Assembly (NCBI RefSeq): GCF_042653205.1
Contig: NZ_JBHSHY010000014.1
Coordinates: forward strand, 70,379-134,378
Source of the DNA: Paenibacillus_Z sp042653205
GTDB lineage: Bacteria; Bacillota; Bacilli; Paenibacillales; Paenibacillaceae
DNA: 64,000 bases
Reading direction: 5' to 3'
How positions within the stretch are numbered: the first letter of the stretch is position 1; each line of letters opens with the position of its first letter. Shown here in pieces: positions 33,533 to 41,783 of the stretch. The notes under the pieces were generated by a model. It had not been told where the DNA came from and made no database searches. It saw only the letters and a program-made list of their open reading frames with translations. Both the position numbers and the translations under genes were made by a program.

Positions 33533-34392
33533 CGCACCGTCACCTGCCTCAACGCCTCGGCCCAGCCGTCCGCATCGTCGGCCTCGGGGAACGGCGGCCG
33601 CAGCCTGCCGGCGCGCGCCAGCTCGAGTGCCAGCCGCGAGACGTACGGCAGCCGCAGGCCGCAGGCCGCGCACGGCGGTTGCTCCGCGCCGACCTCAAGC
33701 GGATAGCCGGCGCCGTACAAAAACCGTCCGCCGCTGCCGTCGAACGCGACGCGGCCTGCTGCCATTGCGACCACCCGGTCGCCGGCGCCCAGCTCCTGCA
33801 GCCGCTGCGTCACCCACACGACCGCCGTCCCCTCGCGGTGCAGCTTGGCTGCGATGGCGCGCACGCCCCGGCGCGACTGCTCGTCGAGCATCGAGGTCGC
33901 TTCGTCGAAGACGATGAGCGGCGTTCGCGTCGCCGAAGCCGCGGCGACGGCCGCCAGCTGGCGCTGGCCGCCGGACAGCTTGTCCCATGTCAGGTCCGCG
34001 ACGGCATGGAGGCCGGTCTCGATTAAGACCGCTTCCGATTCCGCTACGATTCGCGCCGGCGGCAGTCCGCGCCATTCCAGCGCGAACCGTATTTCCTCCC
34101 GCGGCGTTTCCGCGAACAGCTGCGCGTCGGGCTGCTGCATGACGTAAGGCGACGGCAGCGCGCCAGCGAAGCCGCGGTTCCACGTGCCCTGCACGCCGTC
34201 GATGACCAGGCCGGCAAGCAGCCGGGCGAGCGACGATTTGCCGCTGCCGTTCAAGCCGACGAGGTTGACCCATTCCCCAGGCCCGAGCTCGAGACGCACG
34301 TCTGCCAGCCGCGGCGCCGCCTCCCCCGAATCCGGCGCGCCCGGGATGGTCACGTGCTCCAATACCAATTTGTGCTCAACGCGATCTTCCAA
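33529..34392 (-). CDS. ECF transporter ATP-binding protein
   Basis: 287-aa ABC ATPase: Walker A VGLNGSGKSS, Q-loop YVMQQPDAQLF, signature LSGGQRQ, Walker B LIVFDEATSMLD. The C-terminal ~90 residues form an extra domain with CxxC (PPCAACGLR). It is paired by 4-nt overlap with the ATPase-EcfT fusion and divergent from bioY. The annotated start is TTG at 34390-34392 (GAGGG 8 nt upstream); internal TTG/GTG codons up to codon 14 are alternatives. Confidence 0.9.
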   Translation of the reverse strand: MEDRVEHKLVLEHVTIPGAPDSGEAAPRLADVRLELGPGEWVNLVGLNGSGKSSLARLLAGLVIDGVQGTWNRGFAGALPSPYVMQQPDAQLFAETPREEIRFALEWRGLPPARIVAESEAVLIETGLHAVADLTWDKLSGGQRQLAAVAAASATRTPLIVFDEATSMLDEQSRRGVRAIAAKLHREGTAVVWVTQRLQELGAGDRVVAMAAGRVAFDGSGGRFLYGAGYPLEVGAEQPPCAACGLRLPYVSRLALELARAGRLRPPFPEADDADGWAEALRQVTVR

Positions 34393-34405
34393 CCAGAATT
34401 CCCTC

Positions 34406-34434
34406 TTCCCAAAAGTTTACTCCCATGCTATGAT
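34406..34434 (+). promoter_or_regulatory. bioY promoter
   Basis: TTCCCA (34406-34411), 17-bp spacer, TATGAT (34429-34434). The BirA operator begins 6 bp after the -10, covering the transcription start. Confidence 0.6.
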
Positions 34435-34439
34435 GCTAT

Positions 34440-34472
34440 TTGTTAACCACACACGGATAACAAGGTTAACAT
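34440..34472. promoter_or_regulatory. BirA (biotin repressor) operator
   Basis: TTGTTAACC (34440-34448), 15-bp spacer, GGTTAACAT (34464-34472): an almost perfect match to the Firmicutes BirA operator TTGTTAACC-N14-16-GGTTAACAA. It predicts repression of bioY by BirA-biotinyl-AMP, and possibly of the divergent ECF ATPase genes too. Confidence 0.9.
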
Positions 34473-34490
34473 TTAGGAGGAGAAAAGACA

Positions 34491-35111
34491 ATGACTACCT
34501 TACCGACCAACAGCGCGCAAACCGCCATCGCGGACGTCAAGCGCGCCGATTCCGCAGACTGGATCCGCAGCGTCGTCTTCACCGCTCTGTTCGCCGCGCT
34601 CTTCGTCGCCTTCAGCTTCGTGAAGGTGCCGCTGTGGTTCTCGGCCGTGCCGATCACGCTGCAAACGCTCGCCGTCATGCTCGCGGGCGGACTGCTTGGC
34701 GCCGGTTACGGCTTCCTCAGCATCTTCATCGTCGTCCTGCTGACGGCAGCCGGGCTGCCGCTTCTCGGCGGCAGCGGCGGCATCTCCGTCATCTTCGGCG
34801 CGACGGGCGGCTACATATGGATGTTCCCGCTATCCGCGCTGCTGATCGGGCTCGCCAGCGACCGGCTGTTCGCCCGCGCGAAGAAGCTGAACCGCGGCGG
34901 CTATATCCTGCTGTTCCTCAGCCTCGTGCTGTTCAGCGTCGCGCTCGCCTACGCCGGCGGCGTGCCGTGGCTGGCTTACAAAGCGAAGCTGAGCTTCAGC
35001 GCCGCGATGACAAGCGGCTGCTATCCGTTCCTGGCCGGCGATTTCATCAAAGCCGCCGTCGGCACGTTCATGATCGGCACGCTCCGCCCGCTGCTCTCAA
35101 GACTGCGTTAA
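34491..35111 (+). CDS. bioY: BioY biotin transporter substrate-binding (S) component
   Basis: 206-aa membrane protein with six hydrophobic segments and the BioY family pattern FVKVPLWFSAVPITLQTLAVMLAGGLLG..GFLSIFIVVLLTAAGLPLLGG..GGISVIFGATGGYIW. The C-terminal helix has FLAGDFIKAAVGT. Imports biotin, with the ECF ATPases and EcfT encoded divergently. ATG preceded by TTAGGAGGAG. Regulation by BirA is supported by the upstream operator. Confidence 0.95.
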   Translation: MTTLPTNSAQTAIADVKRADSADWIRSVVFTALFAALFVAFSFVKVPLWFSAVPITLQTLAVMLAGGLLGAGYGFLSIFIVVLLTAAGLPLLGGSGGISVIFGATGGYIWMFPLSALLIGLASDRLFARAKKLNRGGYILLFLSLVLFSVALAYAGGVPWLAYKAKLSFSAAMTSGCYPFLAGDFIKAAVGTFMIGTLRPLLSRLR

Positions 35112-35149
35112 CCCCGCGGAGGCGCTTGCGCCCTCTATCTCAAGCCCGC

Positions 35150-35731
35150 CTATAAACCGAGCTCCCGGCGCAGCAGCTGGGTCAGCTCGGCCAAGGTGGG
35201 CTTGTTGACCGTAATGACCAGCTTGTCGCCTTGAATCGCCGCGGAACGGACGCGAATCGGCTTCGGCACGCGGCTGCCGAGCGGAATGACGATATCGCCG
35301 ATATAGCGCTTCGGCAGCGTCAGGCTCCTCAGCTTCGCTTCGTCAACGACGGCCACCAGATTCGGATCGCGCCATTGGACGCGGTAATAGACGACGATAC
35401 CGGCCGGAATCCGGTTTTTCACCTTGAAATTATAATGCGCGGCGATGCGGCCGTCCTCGATGTCGAAGCGCGCCCCGGTCACCGTCACGTCCGGGCCGTA
35501 ACGCGGATTGGATGCAATGTACGCCTTGGCGATGTTGTCGACGTCCGCTTCCGAGAGCGTCAGCGTCGTGCTCAAGTTTCTTGCCATATCGATCGCCCGC
35601 TGCTTCAGCGCTACGGTCTGGTACGCCAGATCGAGCTTCTCCTGCGGCTTGACATACCACAGCCCCGCGCCCGCCAGAGCGGCGATCAGCACCAGGAAAA
35701 CGCCGAGCATGAGCAACCCTTTCTTCACCAT
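35150..35731 (-). CDS. Membrane-anchored protein of unknown function, 193 aa
   Basis: One N-terminal hydrophobic segment (about 5-26) after MVKKG anchors an extracytoplasmic domain of ~165 residues with beta-strand-rich stretches (VTVTGARFDIEDGRIAAHYNFKVKN, IGDIVIPLGS, DKLVITVNKPTLAELT). General layout resembles Bacillus YpmS-type proteins, but I cannot assign a family. Convergent with bioY; ends 38 nt from it. Confidence 0.78.
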   Translation of the reverse strand: MVKKGLLMLGVFLVLIAALAGAGLWYVKPQEKLDLAYQTVALKQRAIDMARNLSTTLTLSEADVDNIAKAYIASNPRYGPDVTVTGARFDIEDGRIAAHYNFKVKNRIPAGIVVYYRVQWRDPNLVAVVDEAKLRSLTLPKRYIGDIVIPLGSRVPKPIRVRSAAIQGDKLVITVNKPTLAELTQLLRRELGL

Positions 35732-35811
35732 ATCGCGTTCACCCCCGACGCTTCTATTATACGCTTCTACCGCGAGCGCCTTCTAGTCCGGGGGGTTCGC
35801 GGCGCGAACGC

Positions 35812-35847
35812 CACAAAGCCGCGTCCTCATCGGGACGCGGCTTTGTG
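35812..35847. terminator. Strong hairpin, probable terminator downstream of ltaS
   Basis: 15-bp perfect stem CACAAAGCCGCGTCC / GGACGCGGCTTTGTG with a 6-nt loop. There is no T-run, but it lies about 90 nt past the LTA synthase stop on the minus strand and upstream of the 193-aa gene. Confidence 0.6.
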
Positions 35848-35934
35848 ACGCGCGAACGGACGGCGCGACGGCGGCATACCGGCCTGTCAATCGCCATATC
35901 AGCTTTTATCACATAAGACTCATTTTCCTTCGGC

Positions 35935-37863
35935 TTAGCGCTTCGGCAGCGAACGGACGTAATTGTCCGACACGTCCATCAGCTTCAGGATGTAGTCGTA
36001 GTCCCTGCGGTACGGCGCCAAGTCCGTTACCGGCTTCAGCGTTCGCAGGTCGACGGCAGTCCCGTCGTCGAAGCCTTTGCCCGGCACGAACAGAATCTTG
36101 TCGTTGAAGAACGAGCCGGTCGGCAAATAATAGCGCGAGCCGATGACGTTATGGTCGATGTTGAGCAGATCGTGCCCGAACGCGGTGAAGTTCGCCTGCT
36201 CGAGCGAGATCCCGAGGAGGTTCGCGATCGTCGGCATGATGTCGACCTGCCCGCCGACCCGATCGACCACCTTGCCCTGCTGCTCGCCCGGCAGATGAAT
36301 GATGAGCGGGATGTTGAAGCGCGACACCTTCGGGTCGTACGGAACGCCGAGCGCCTTCGAGACCGCGCCCGGGTCGTTGTCCGTCGGCTGCAGGCCGAAA
36401 TGGTCGCCGTACAGCACGAGCACGGTATCATCCCACAAGCCGCTCGCTTTCAGGCGGTCGATCAGCGTGCCGATCGCGTAGTCCGTGTAATTGACGGCCA
36501 GCAAATAATTGCCGAGCTGCGTCCCTTTCAGATTGTCCGGCAGCGTCAGCTTGGCGCGGTCCGCCGGCACGTCGAACGGGAAGTGGCTCGACACCGTGAT
36601 CATCTGCCCGTAGAACGGCTGCTTGGTCTTGGCGATCTCGCCGAGCTTCTCGACGGCTACCCGGTACAGCTCTTCATCCGATGCGCCGAAGCTGTTGAAC
36701 CGGTCGTTCTTGTAATACGGCTTGTCGTAGTACCGGTTAAAATTGAGCGCCGCGTACAGCTTGTTGCGGTCCCAGAACGTCACGTCGTTGACGTGGAACG
36801 TGTCGGCAGCGTAGCCGTTCTGCTGCAGCAGCCGCGGCAGGCTCGGCAGGTTCCGGTCGCCGTAGCCGGTCGACATGGCGATTTTCGCGGTCGGATAGAT
36901 CGACGTGTTGGACATGAATTCCGCGTCGGACGTATTGCCTTGACCGATCTGTTGGAAGATATGCGGGAAGTACAGGCCTCCGTCTGCCAGCCCGTTCAGC
37001 ACCGGCGTAATTTCCTTGCCGCCCAGCTTCAAGTGGATCGGGAAGTTCTGGAACGCCTCCATTTGGATAACGATGACGTTCTTCCCCTTCTGCGAGCCGA
37101 AGTAGGCGGGCGCGCCGCCCGGCTTGTCCTTGTACGGGTACGTCGCCTGCAGGTCCTTCGCCTGCTTGACGAAGTCCGCCGTGTTGCCCTCGGAGGCGAT
37201 GCTGTTGTCCTTGGCAGCCTTGATGGCCGCGGACACCTGGTAATTCAGGAAGCCTTCGTCCTCCGCTTCGACGAGCTCGTTCTCGATCGGCATGCCGACG
37301 TGGATGATCCGTGCGGACATCGCGACGCAGAGGATGAACAGCGCGCTCAGCGCGACGCGGTACATCGGCGCCGCCGCGGGGAACGCCCTGCCCCGGCTTC
37401 CGCGTCTGGCGGCCGCCGCGGCGGCGATCCACACGGCGAGCCCGATCAGCATGTCCGGGAAAAACCAATAGTGGCTCCAGCGGATCGTCGATTCGACGCT
37501 GTCCTGAATCTTGGTCACTTGATGCAGTTCATAGAGCGCCGTGTACGTCGGCACCGAGCCGAAATGCTCGAAATAAACGGCCGACGAAAAAAACAGGAGC
37601 GACACGAGCAGGTTCAAGCCGCCGTAGGCCCATGCCTTGAGCCGGGCCGGCGTCGCGAGCTCCAGCGCGCACAGGAGCACGAGCAGCGCGGACGCGTCGG
37701 CGAACAGCCGCGGCCATTTGATCTCGCCGAACAGGAAGTAGCGAAGCAGCGCCAGCTTGGCGAGCAGGATCGCGGCCGCGATGTAGAACAGCGGGACCCG
37801 GAGCTTCCGATCATCCCCCAGCCGCACGACCGATCGATTGGGATTTGATGTCGTGTATGCCAT
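35935..37863 (-). CDS. ltaS: Lipoteichoic acid synthase family protein
   Basis: 642-aa polytopic enzyme that transfers glycerol-phosphate from phosphatidylglycerol outside the membrane. Five N-terminal membrane helices within residues 22-190, a linker, then the extracellular sulfatase-fold domain: metal Glu in IQMEAFQNF (E269), nucleophile T311 in GQGNTSDAEF, and the metal motif LYGDHFGLQP. Full length for LtaS/YfnI/YqgS. Which paralog it is cannot be decided; starts MAYTTSNPNR. Confidence 0.92.
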   Translation of the reverse strand: MAYTTSNPNRSVVRLGDDRKLRVPLFYIAAAILLAKLALLRYFLFGEIKWPRLFADASALLVLLCALELATPARLKAWAYGGLNLLVSLLFFSSAVYFEHFGSVPTYTALYELHQVTKIQDSVESTIRWSHYWFFPDMLIGLAVWIAAAAAARRGSRGRAFPAAAPMYRVALSALFILCVAMSARIIHVGMPIENELVEAEDEGFLNYQVSAAIKAAKDNSIASEGNTADFVKQAKDLQATYPYKDKPGGAPAYFGSQKGKNVIVIQMEAFQNFPIHLKLGGKEITPVLNGLADGGLYFPHIFQQIGQGNTSDAEFMSNTSIYPTAKIAMSTGYGDRNLPSLPRLLQQNGYAADTFHVNDVTFWDRNKLYAALNFNRYYDKPYYKNDRFNSFGASDEELYRVAVEKLGEIAKTKQPFYGQMITVSSHFPFDVPADRAKLTLPDNLKGTQLGNYLLAVNYTDYAIGTLIDRLKASGLWDDTVLVLYGDHFGLQPTDNDPGAVSKALGVPYDPKVSRFNIPLIIHLPGEQQGKVVDRVGGQVDIMPTIANLLGISLEQANFTAFGHDLLNIDHNVIGSRYYLPTGSFFNDKILFVPGKGFDDGTAVDLRTLKPVTDLAPYRRDYDYILKLMDVSDNYVRSLPKR

Positions 37864-37887
37864 GTATCGTTACGCACCCTCTTTCCT

Positions 37888-38766
37888 TCAGATGCTGAAC
37901 CGCTGCCGATAACCGCATTTGCGGCACAGCTCTTCGACCACCTCGCGGCGGGAAAAGCCGTCATACAGGCGCTTCGCCCGCTCGCCCTCGATGATGTCCG
38001 AGAACGCGGTTTGGTGAATGTTGCCGAGATCGATCACGCCTTCGCCGTCCAGGCAGCAGGGAATGACGGTGCCGTCCACGAGCACGCCCGCCTGGTTGCG
38101 CAGGCCGTGGCAGAAGCCGCGGCTCTCGTCTTCCTTCTCCTTCAGGTCCGGCCATTTGAACTCGTGGTCGTGGTTCAGGTAGATGCGGTCGGCGAGCTTG
38201 ATGCCCTTGCCCCGCGTATAGTGGTCCTGAATCCGGAACTCGAGCCCGAACGTCCGCTCGAGCTGGTCGAGAATCGCCTGATTGCGCTGCCGCGCGACGT
38301 TCGTGGCGTTATCCTCCGTCAAATTCCACAGCCGCAGCGAGATGAGCACGTCCGACGCCGCGACGGCTTCCTTCGCGAACGCGAGCACCTTGCCGATGTA
38401 GCCTTCCTTGTCGACCGAGCCCTCGTGGCCGTCGAAGCTGTGCAGCGAGAAGTTGATCTGACGGAGGGCCGGCTTGCCGAGAACTTTCGGTCCGGCCTTG
38501 TGGAGCAGCGTGCCGTTCGAGGTCAGATTCACCTTGAAGCCGCGCTCGTGGGCGAGGTCGAGCAAGGTATCGATCTTGGGATGCAGCAGCGGCTCGCCTT
38601 TGACGTGAAAATATATATGGTCGGCGTGCGGCTTGATCTGCTCCAGCGTCCGGGTGAAGTCCTCGACGGAGATGAAGCCTTTCGCCCGCTCCGTCGGCGG
38701 GCAGAATGAGCAGGCCAAATTGCAGACGCTTGTGATTTCGATGTAAAATTTCTTGAATTTCCTCAT
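37888..38766 (-). CDS. Radical SAM/SPASM domain protein
   Basis: 292 aa. The 4Fe-4S cluster motif CNLACSFC (C-x3-C-x2-C) sits at residues about 14-21, followed by the MoaA-like partial barrel (VKGEPLLHP, LTSNGTLL, NFSLHSFDGHEG). A C-terminal cysteine-rich SPASM-like segment (GFCHGL, VIPCCLDGEGVIDLGNI, ELCRKCGY) probably holds a second cluster. The substrate is unknown; such proteins modify peptides or small molecules. The start MRKFKKFYIE (ATG 38764-38766) is where homology should begin, though its SD is weak. Adjacent to ltaS, no obvious precursor peptide. Confidence 0.87.
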   Translation of the reverse strand: MRKFKKFYIEITSVCNLACSFCPPTERAKGFISVEDFTRTLEQIKPHADHIYFHVKGEPLLHPKIDTLLDLAHERGFKVNLTSNGTLLHKAGPKVLGKPALRQINFSLHSFDGHEGSVDKEGYIGKVLAFAKEAVAASDVLISLRLWNLTEDNATNVARQRNQAILDQLERTFGLEFRIQDHYTRGKGIKLADRIYLNHDHEFKWPDLKEKEDESRGFCHGLRNQAGVLVDGTVIPCCLDGEGVIDLGNIHQTAFSDIIEGERAKRLYDGFSRREVVEELCRKCGYRQRFSI

Positions 38767-38892
38767 GTGCGATGCCCCGTTTCCTTCGTTAAGGCCGGCA
38801 CCGGCCGGCGACAACATACCCTCCATTATAGGACGCCGGCGCGGGCCATGTCCACTTTCGCGCCCGGTTCTGCCGGATATCGGCACGACATG

Positions 38893-38924
38893 CAAAAAAC
38901 AGGACCTTCGGCGAAGGTCCTGTG
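38893..38924 (-). terminator. Intrinsic terminator of the 108-aa gene
   Basis: Stem CAGGACCTTC/GAAGGTCCTG with TTTTTT following on the minus strand. Confidence 0.9.
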
Positions 38925-38967
38925 CGTATTCGGGCTTTAGGCCGGATTGGGAGCGCATGCACGGAGG

Positions 38968-39294
38968 CTACGCGCGCTGCAGCAATTCGTGCATTTCGTC
39001 CTTCGTCCGTTCGACCTTGAGCACGTCCTCGACGGCGATGTCGGGCTTGTTCTCGCCGCGGAACGTCGTGCCTTCGAGCCGGTAGCCGTTCACTCTCGCC
39101 ATGGAGTAGAACGCGCAAAGCTGGTTGGCGATCCGTACCGCTTGCTCCTTGGTCGAAGCCGCGTACAATGTGTTGCCGAAACTGAGCGGATTGCTGTTGC
39201 TTTGAATGTTGACATGGAAGGCCTCGGCTTCGCCGTCCACCTGCTTCACCAAAATTTGGTTGTTGTAACAGTTCAACAAATAATGGACTGTCAT
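38968..39294 (-). CDS. Small conserved protein of unknown function, 108 aa
   Basis: Soluble protein starting MTVHYLLNCYNNQILVKQVD, with GNTLYAASTKEQAVRIANQLCAFYSMARVNGYRLEGT. No motif or signal recognised. The ATG at 39292-39294 is favoured because AGGCGGTG ends 6 nt upstream; an ATG three codons earlier overlaps the SD. Single gene with its own terminator. Confidence 0.72.
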   Translation of the reverse strand: MTVHYLLNCYNNQILVKQVDGEAEAFHVNIQSNSNPLSFGNTLYAASTKEQAVRIANQLCAFYSMARVNGYRLEGTTFRGENKPDIAVEDVLKVERTKDEMHELLQRA

Positions 39295-39403
39295 GTCATT
39301 CACCGCCTGTTCACGAGGTGTCGGCCCGCATATCCGCTTGCCGTACTCCTTATTACACGGGCCTCGCCTTCGTGAAACGGCCGGCAGCCCGCCCGCTTCT
39401 ATT

Positions 39404-39709
39404 CTATTCCTCGGCCTCGGAGAAATGCGCCTCGCAAAACGATTCGAGCATCCGCTCCTCCTCGTCCTCCAGCTCGAAATCGTAGTACGCGTCGTTCATC
39501 CGTTTGTACAGCTCGTACTTGACAAGCCTCCCGGCTTCTCCGTCGGTGCTGTAGATCGCCCGAATGTACAGCCCTCCTTCGACGTACAGCTCGTCGTCCT
39601 CCGCGACGTCGATCTCCAGCTTGAATTCGTATCGCTCCCCGGGCAAAATGCCGAACGGATCCTTGATTTTCTCTACGGTGTAGGCTTCGATCTCGATCAA
39701 TTTCCTCAT
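39404..39709 (-). CDS. DUF6509-like conserved protein, 101 aa
   Basis: Acidic protein starting MRKLIEIEAYTVEKIKDPFG, with ILPGERYEFKLEIDVAEDDELYVEGGLYIRAIY and a Glu/Asp-rich end. The sequence fits a widespread Bacillales family of unknown function (DUF6509, from memory). ATG 39707-39709 has GAGGAAGG immediately upstream; an in-frame extension to 39931 is very basic, unlike the gene, and is rejected. Confidence 0.8.
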   Translation of the reverse strand: MRKLIEIEAYTVEKIKDPFGILPGERYEFKLEIDVAEDDELYVEGGLYIRAIYSTDGEAGRLVKYELYKRMNDAYYDFELEDEEERMLESFCEAHFSEAEE

Positions 39710-39875
39710 CCTTCCTCGCTTCGTGGCTCCATTATACCGTTTTCTCCGCCGGGTTACGAATCGGCGCTGGACGCGGCTAACGGGATGCACGGGCAAGCCG
39801 CGGGCGCGCGGAAATCGCCGCAGGGCCGGAGCATCGATCAGCGAGGCGGACAAGCGCGTTAACGGCTGGCGGGCG

Positions 39876-40559
39876 TCACTCCCGGCATTCCGCGCGCGTC
39901 GGCATCGCCTCGGCGGGGATGCGCCGGCCATCCATCGGCACGGTCGCGGCCTGGAACCAGCCGGCGTACCGGAAGACCGGCCCGAGCAGCGGATTGGCCA
40001 CGTCGACCGTGATCCGGAAGCAATCGGCCTCGTCGTCGTACCACTCGTGCACCTCCGCCCGGCCCGTCAGCCGCTCGGGGAAGCGGAACCCGACCGGCCC
40101 TTCGTAGAAGCGCTGCTCACCCGAGCGGATCAGGATGCCGCCGCGCGGCGAGGCCGCCATCTCGAGGTCGACAGCCAAATGCTGCTTCGTGCCCAAATAA
40201 TCGACGATGCGCCCGCGCTCCCGGCTGTAGATCATCGTCGCGTCGAACTTGCGGACAGCGTCCGGGAAGCGGAACCGGCGGCTCCATGTGACCGTCTCGC
40301 GGCCGAAATCGTCCATGTACGCGTAATTGGCGATCGTGAATGGAATGCCCGCGCCCGCCCGCGGGAACATGATGTGGCGCGCCGTGCCGAGCCAGAGCGG
40401 TCCCGCCGCCCACTTGTTGTACCAGATCCGTTCCATGACGCCTTCGCCGATGGAGGCGATGCCGTCCCGGCTGCCGAAGCCGAACCGCTGCCGAATTCGC
40501 GGATGCAGCTTTGCGAACGCCGTCCCGAGCGCGCGCTCGTTGATCGAGCCCGCCGTCAT
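39876..40559 (-). CDS. DUF4166 family protein
   Basis: 227 aa starting MTAGSINERALGTAFAKLHPRIRQRFGF. The DUF4166 pattern continues with GAGIPFTIANYAYMDDFGRETVTWSRRFRFP and DVANPLLGPVFRYAGWFQ. Function unknown. Its ATG overlaps the stop of the upstream DoxX-like/SRPBCC gene by 4 nt, so the two are translationally coupled, a pairing that suggests a joint membrane-related role (inference). Confidence 0.87.
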   Translation of the reverse strand: MTAGSINERALGTAFAKLHPRIRQRFGFGSRDGIASIGEGVMERIWYNKWAAGPLWLGTARHIMFPRAGAGIPFTIANYAYMDDFGRETVTWSRRFRFPDAVRKFDATMIYSRERGRIVDYLGTKQHLAVDLEMAASPRGGILIRSGEQRFYEGPVGFRFPERLTGRAEVHEWYDDEADCFRITVDVANPLLGPVFRYAGWFQAATVPMDGRRIPAEAMPTRAECRE

Positions 40560-41620
40560 CGCGCCCGCCCTCCCTTCGGCCGCGGCGCGCGCAGGCAGCG
40601 TCCGGCGTCCGGAAGCTCCCGCGCCGTCAGCGCGGCGGCCAGGCTGAGCGCGGCCATGCCGGCGCCGAGCAGCGCCGGATTGAACGGCGAGCGCAGCAGC
40701 GCGGGATCGCCGGCCGCGCCGAGTCCCGCGAGCAGCAGCAGCAGCGGCGCCTGCGCAGCGAGAAACCGCCCGCGGCGGTGCAGCGGCAGCGTGGCGAGGC
40801 CGAGGCCGGCTTCGCCCAAGCCCAGCAGCTGCGCCGCGAGCGGCTCGCAGCCGGCCGGGATCCAGCCCGTCGCCGCCAGGATCGCGAGCTCGCCGGCGTC
40901 CGGGAACAGCAGCTTCGGCAGCAGCCCCTGCGCCAGCCACAGGCAGGCGAGCGTCCCGGCGCACGCGTAATGGACGACGGCCTGCCGCAGCGCGGCCCGC
41001 GGCGGTATGCCCGCTTCAATCCACAGGCGGAGCGCGTCGAAGCTCCAAGCCGTGGCGTAGCCGAACAGCGGACGGAACGCGAAGCGGTCGAATAGACGGC
41101 CGAGCGGGCCGAAGCGCGGCCGGTAGTCGAACTGCGTAATGAACCGGACGCCTTCGTTGCCGTTACCGGCGCTTCGGTGATCGCTTCGGTTATCGCTTCG
41201 GTGGTCGCTTCCGCCATCGTTTCCGTCCATGCTTCCGTCGGCGCTTGCTTCTTCGGGCGCATTGGCCGCCCTGGCTTTCCGGTCCCTCTTCGGCGGCACG
41301 TATCTCCAGTAACCTGTTACCCGGCTGATCAGCGACAACGGCTGGCCGGAGCGGAATACCAGCGTGGACAACCGTTCGCCGCTCTTCGTATACATCGCCG
41401 TCCGCGACTCGCCCGTGCCGGCGATCGCGAGGCCGAACCCGATCCGCGTCGCGTACGCGAACGTTTGCGGCGCCTCCGGGGTCGCGCGGGGCAGGTACGT
41501 GATGTCCGTAAACCGAAGATCCCACTGCCGGTGCAGCTCCGGCCGCTGCGTATGGTTCCACAGCGTCTCCATGTCGGTGCGGATGATCGTTTCGACGTAT
41601 ATCGGTTTGCTTCGCTTCAT
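40556..41620 (-). CDS. SRPBCC domain fused to DoxX-like membrane domain
   Basis: 354 aa starting MKRSKPIYVETIIRTDMETLWNHTQRPELH. Residues 1 to about 190 are an SRPBCC (polyketide-cyclase-like) domain split by a low-complexity Ser/Asp/Arg/His/Gly insert (about 118-160) encoded partly by a 12-bp tandem repeat. From about 210 come four or more membrane helices of the DoxX-like type (GIPPRAALRQAVVHYACAGTLACLWLAQGLLPK). Ends with a basic tail. Followed by the coupled DUF4166 gene. Function unknown. The preferred ATG 41618-41620 begins the homologous region; the SD is distant. Confidence 0.8.
   Translation of the reverse strand: MKRSKPIYVETIIRTDMETLWNHTQRPELHRQWDLRFTDITYLPRATPEAPQTFAYATRIGFGLAIAGTGESRTAMYTKSGERLSTLVFRSGQPLSLISRVTGYWRYVPPKRDRKARAANAPEEASADGSMDGNDGGSDHRSDNRSDHRSAGNGNEGVRFITQFDYRPRFGPLGRLFDRFAFRPLFGYATAWSFDALRLWIEAGIPPRAALRQAVVHYACAGTLACLWLAQGLLPKLLFPDAGELAILAATGWIPAGCEPLAAQLLGLGEAGLGLATLPLHRRGRFLAAQAPLLLLLAGLGAAGDPALLRSPFNPALLGAGMAALSLAAALTARELPDAGRCLRAPRPKGGRAR
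41171..41218. repeat. 12-bp tandem repeat inside the SRPBCC/DoxX-like gene
   Basis: Four consecutive 12-bp units (GCTTCGGTGATC and variants at 41171, 41183, 41195, 41207), in frame, coding the Ser-Asp-His/Asn-Arg stretch. Copy number could vary without breaking the frame. Confidence 0.85.
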
Positions 41621-41783
41621 GGTCCACACGTCAGCTCCTCTCGAGGCCAAGTATAATGGCTGCCGCCGGGCCTCGGGCAGAACCAACTTTCATGGTACGC
41701 ACGGCGAAGAGGGTACTAGAATCTCTAGTACCCCTAGGCCCATTGCGTTTGCCTGCGTCTCTTCCGGCCGCACCAGCGTGGCT

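Noticed and set aside
37888..38766. Sulfatase-maturing radical SAM enzyme (anSME) for the Cys-type sulfatase
   Set aside because: It has the radical SAM motif, but too few C-terminal cysteines for the two auxiliary clusters of anSME and lies 27 kb away.
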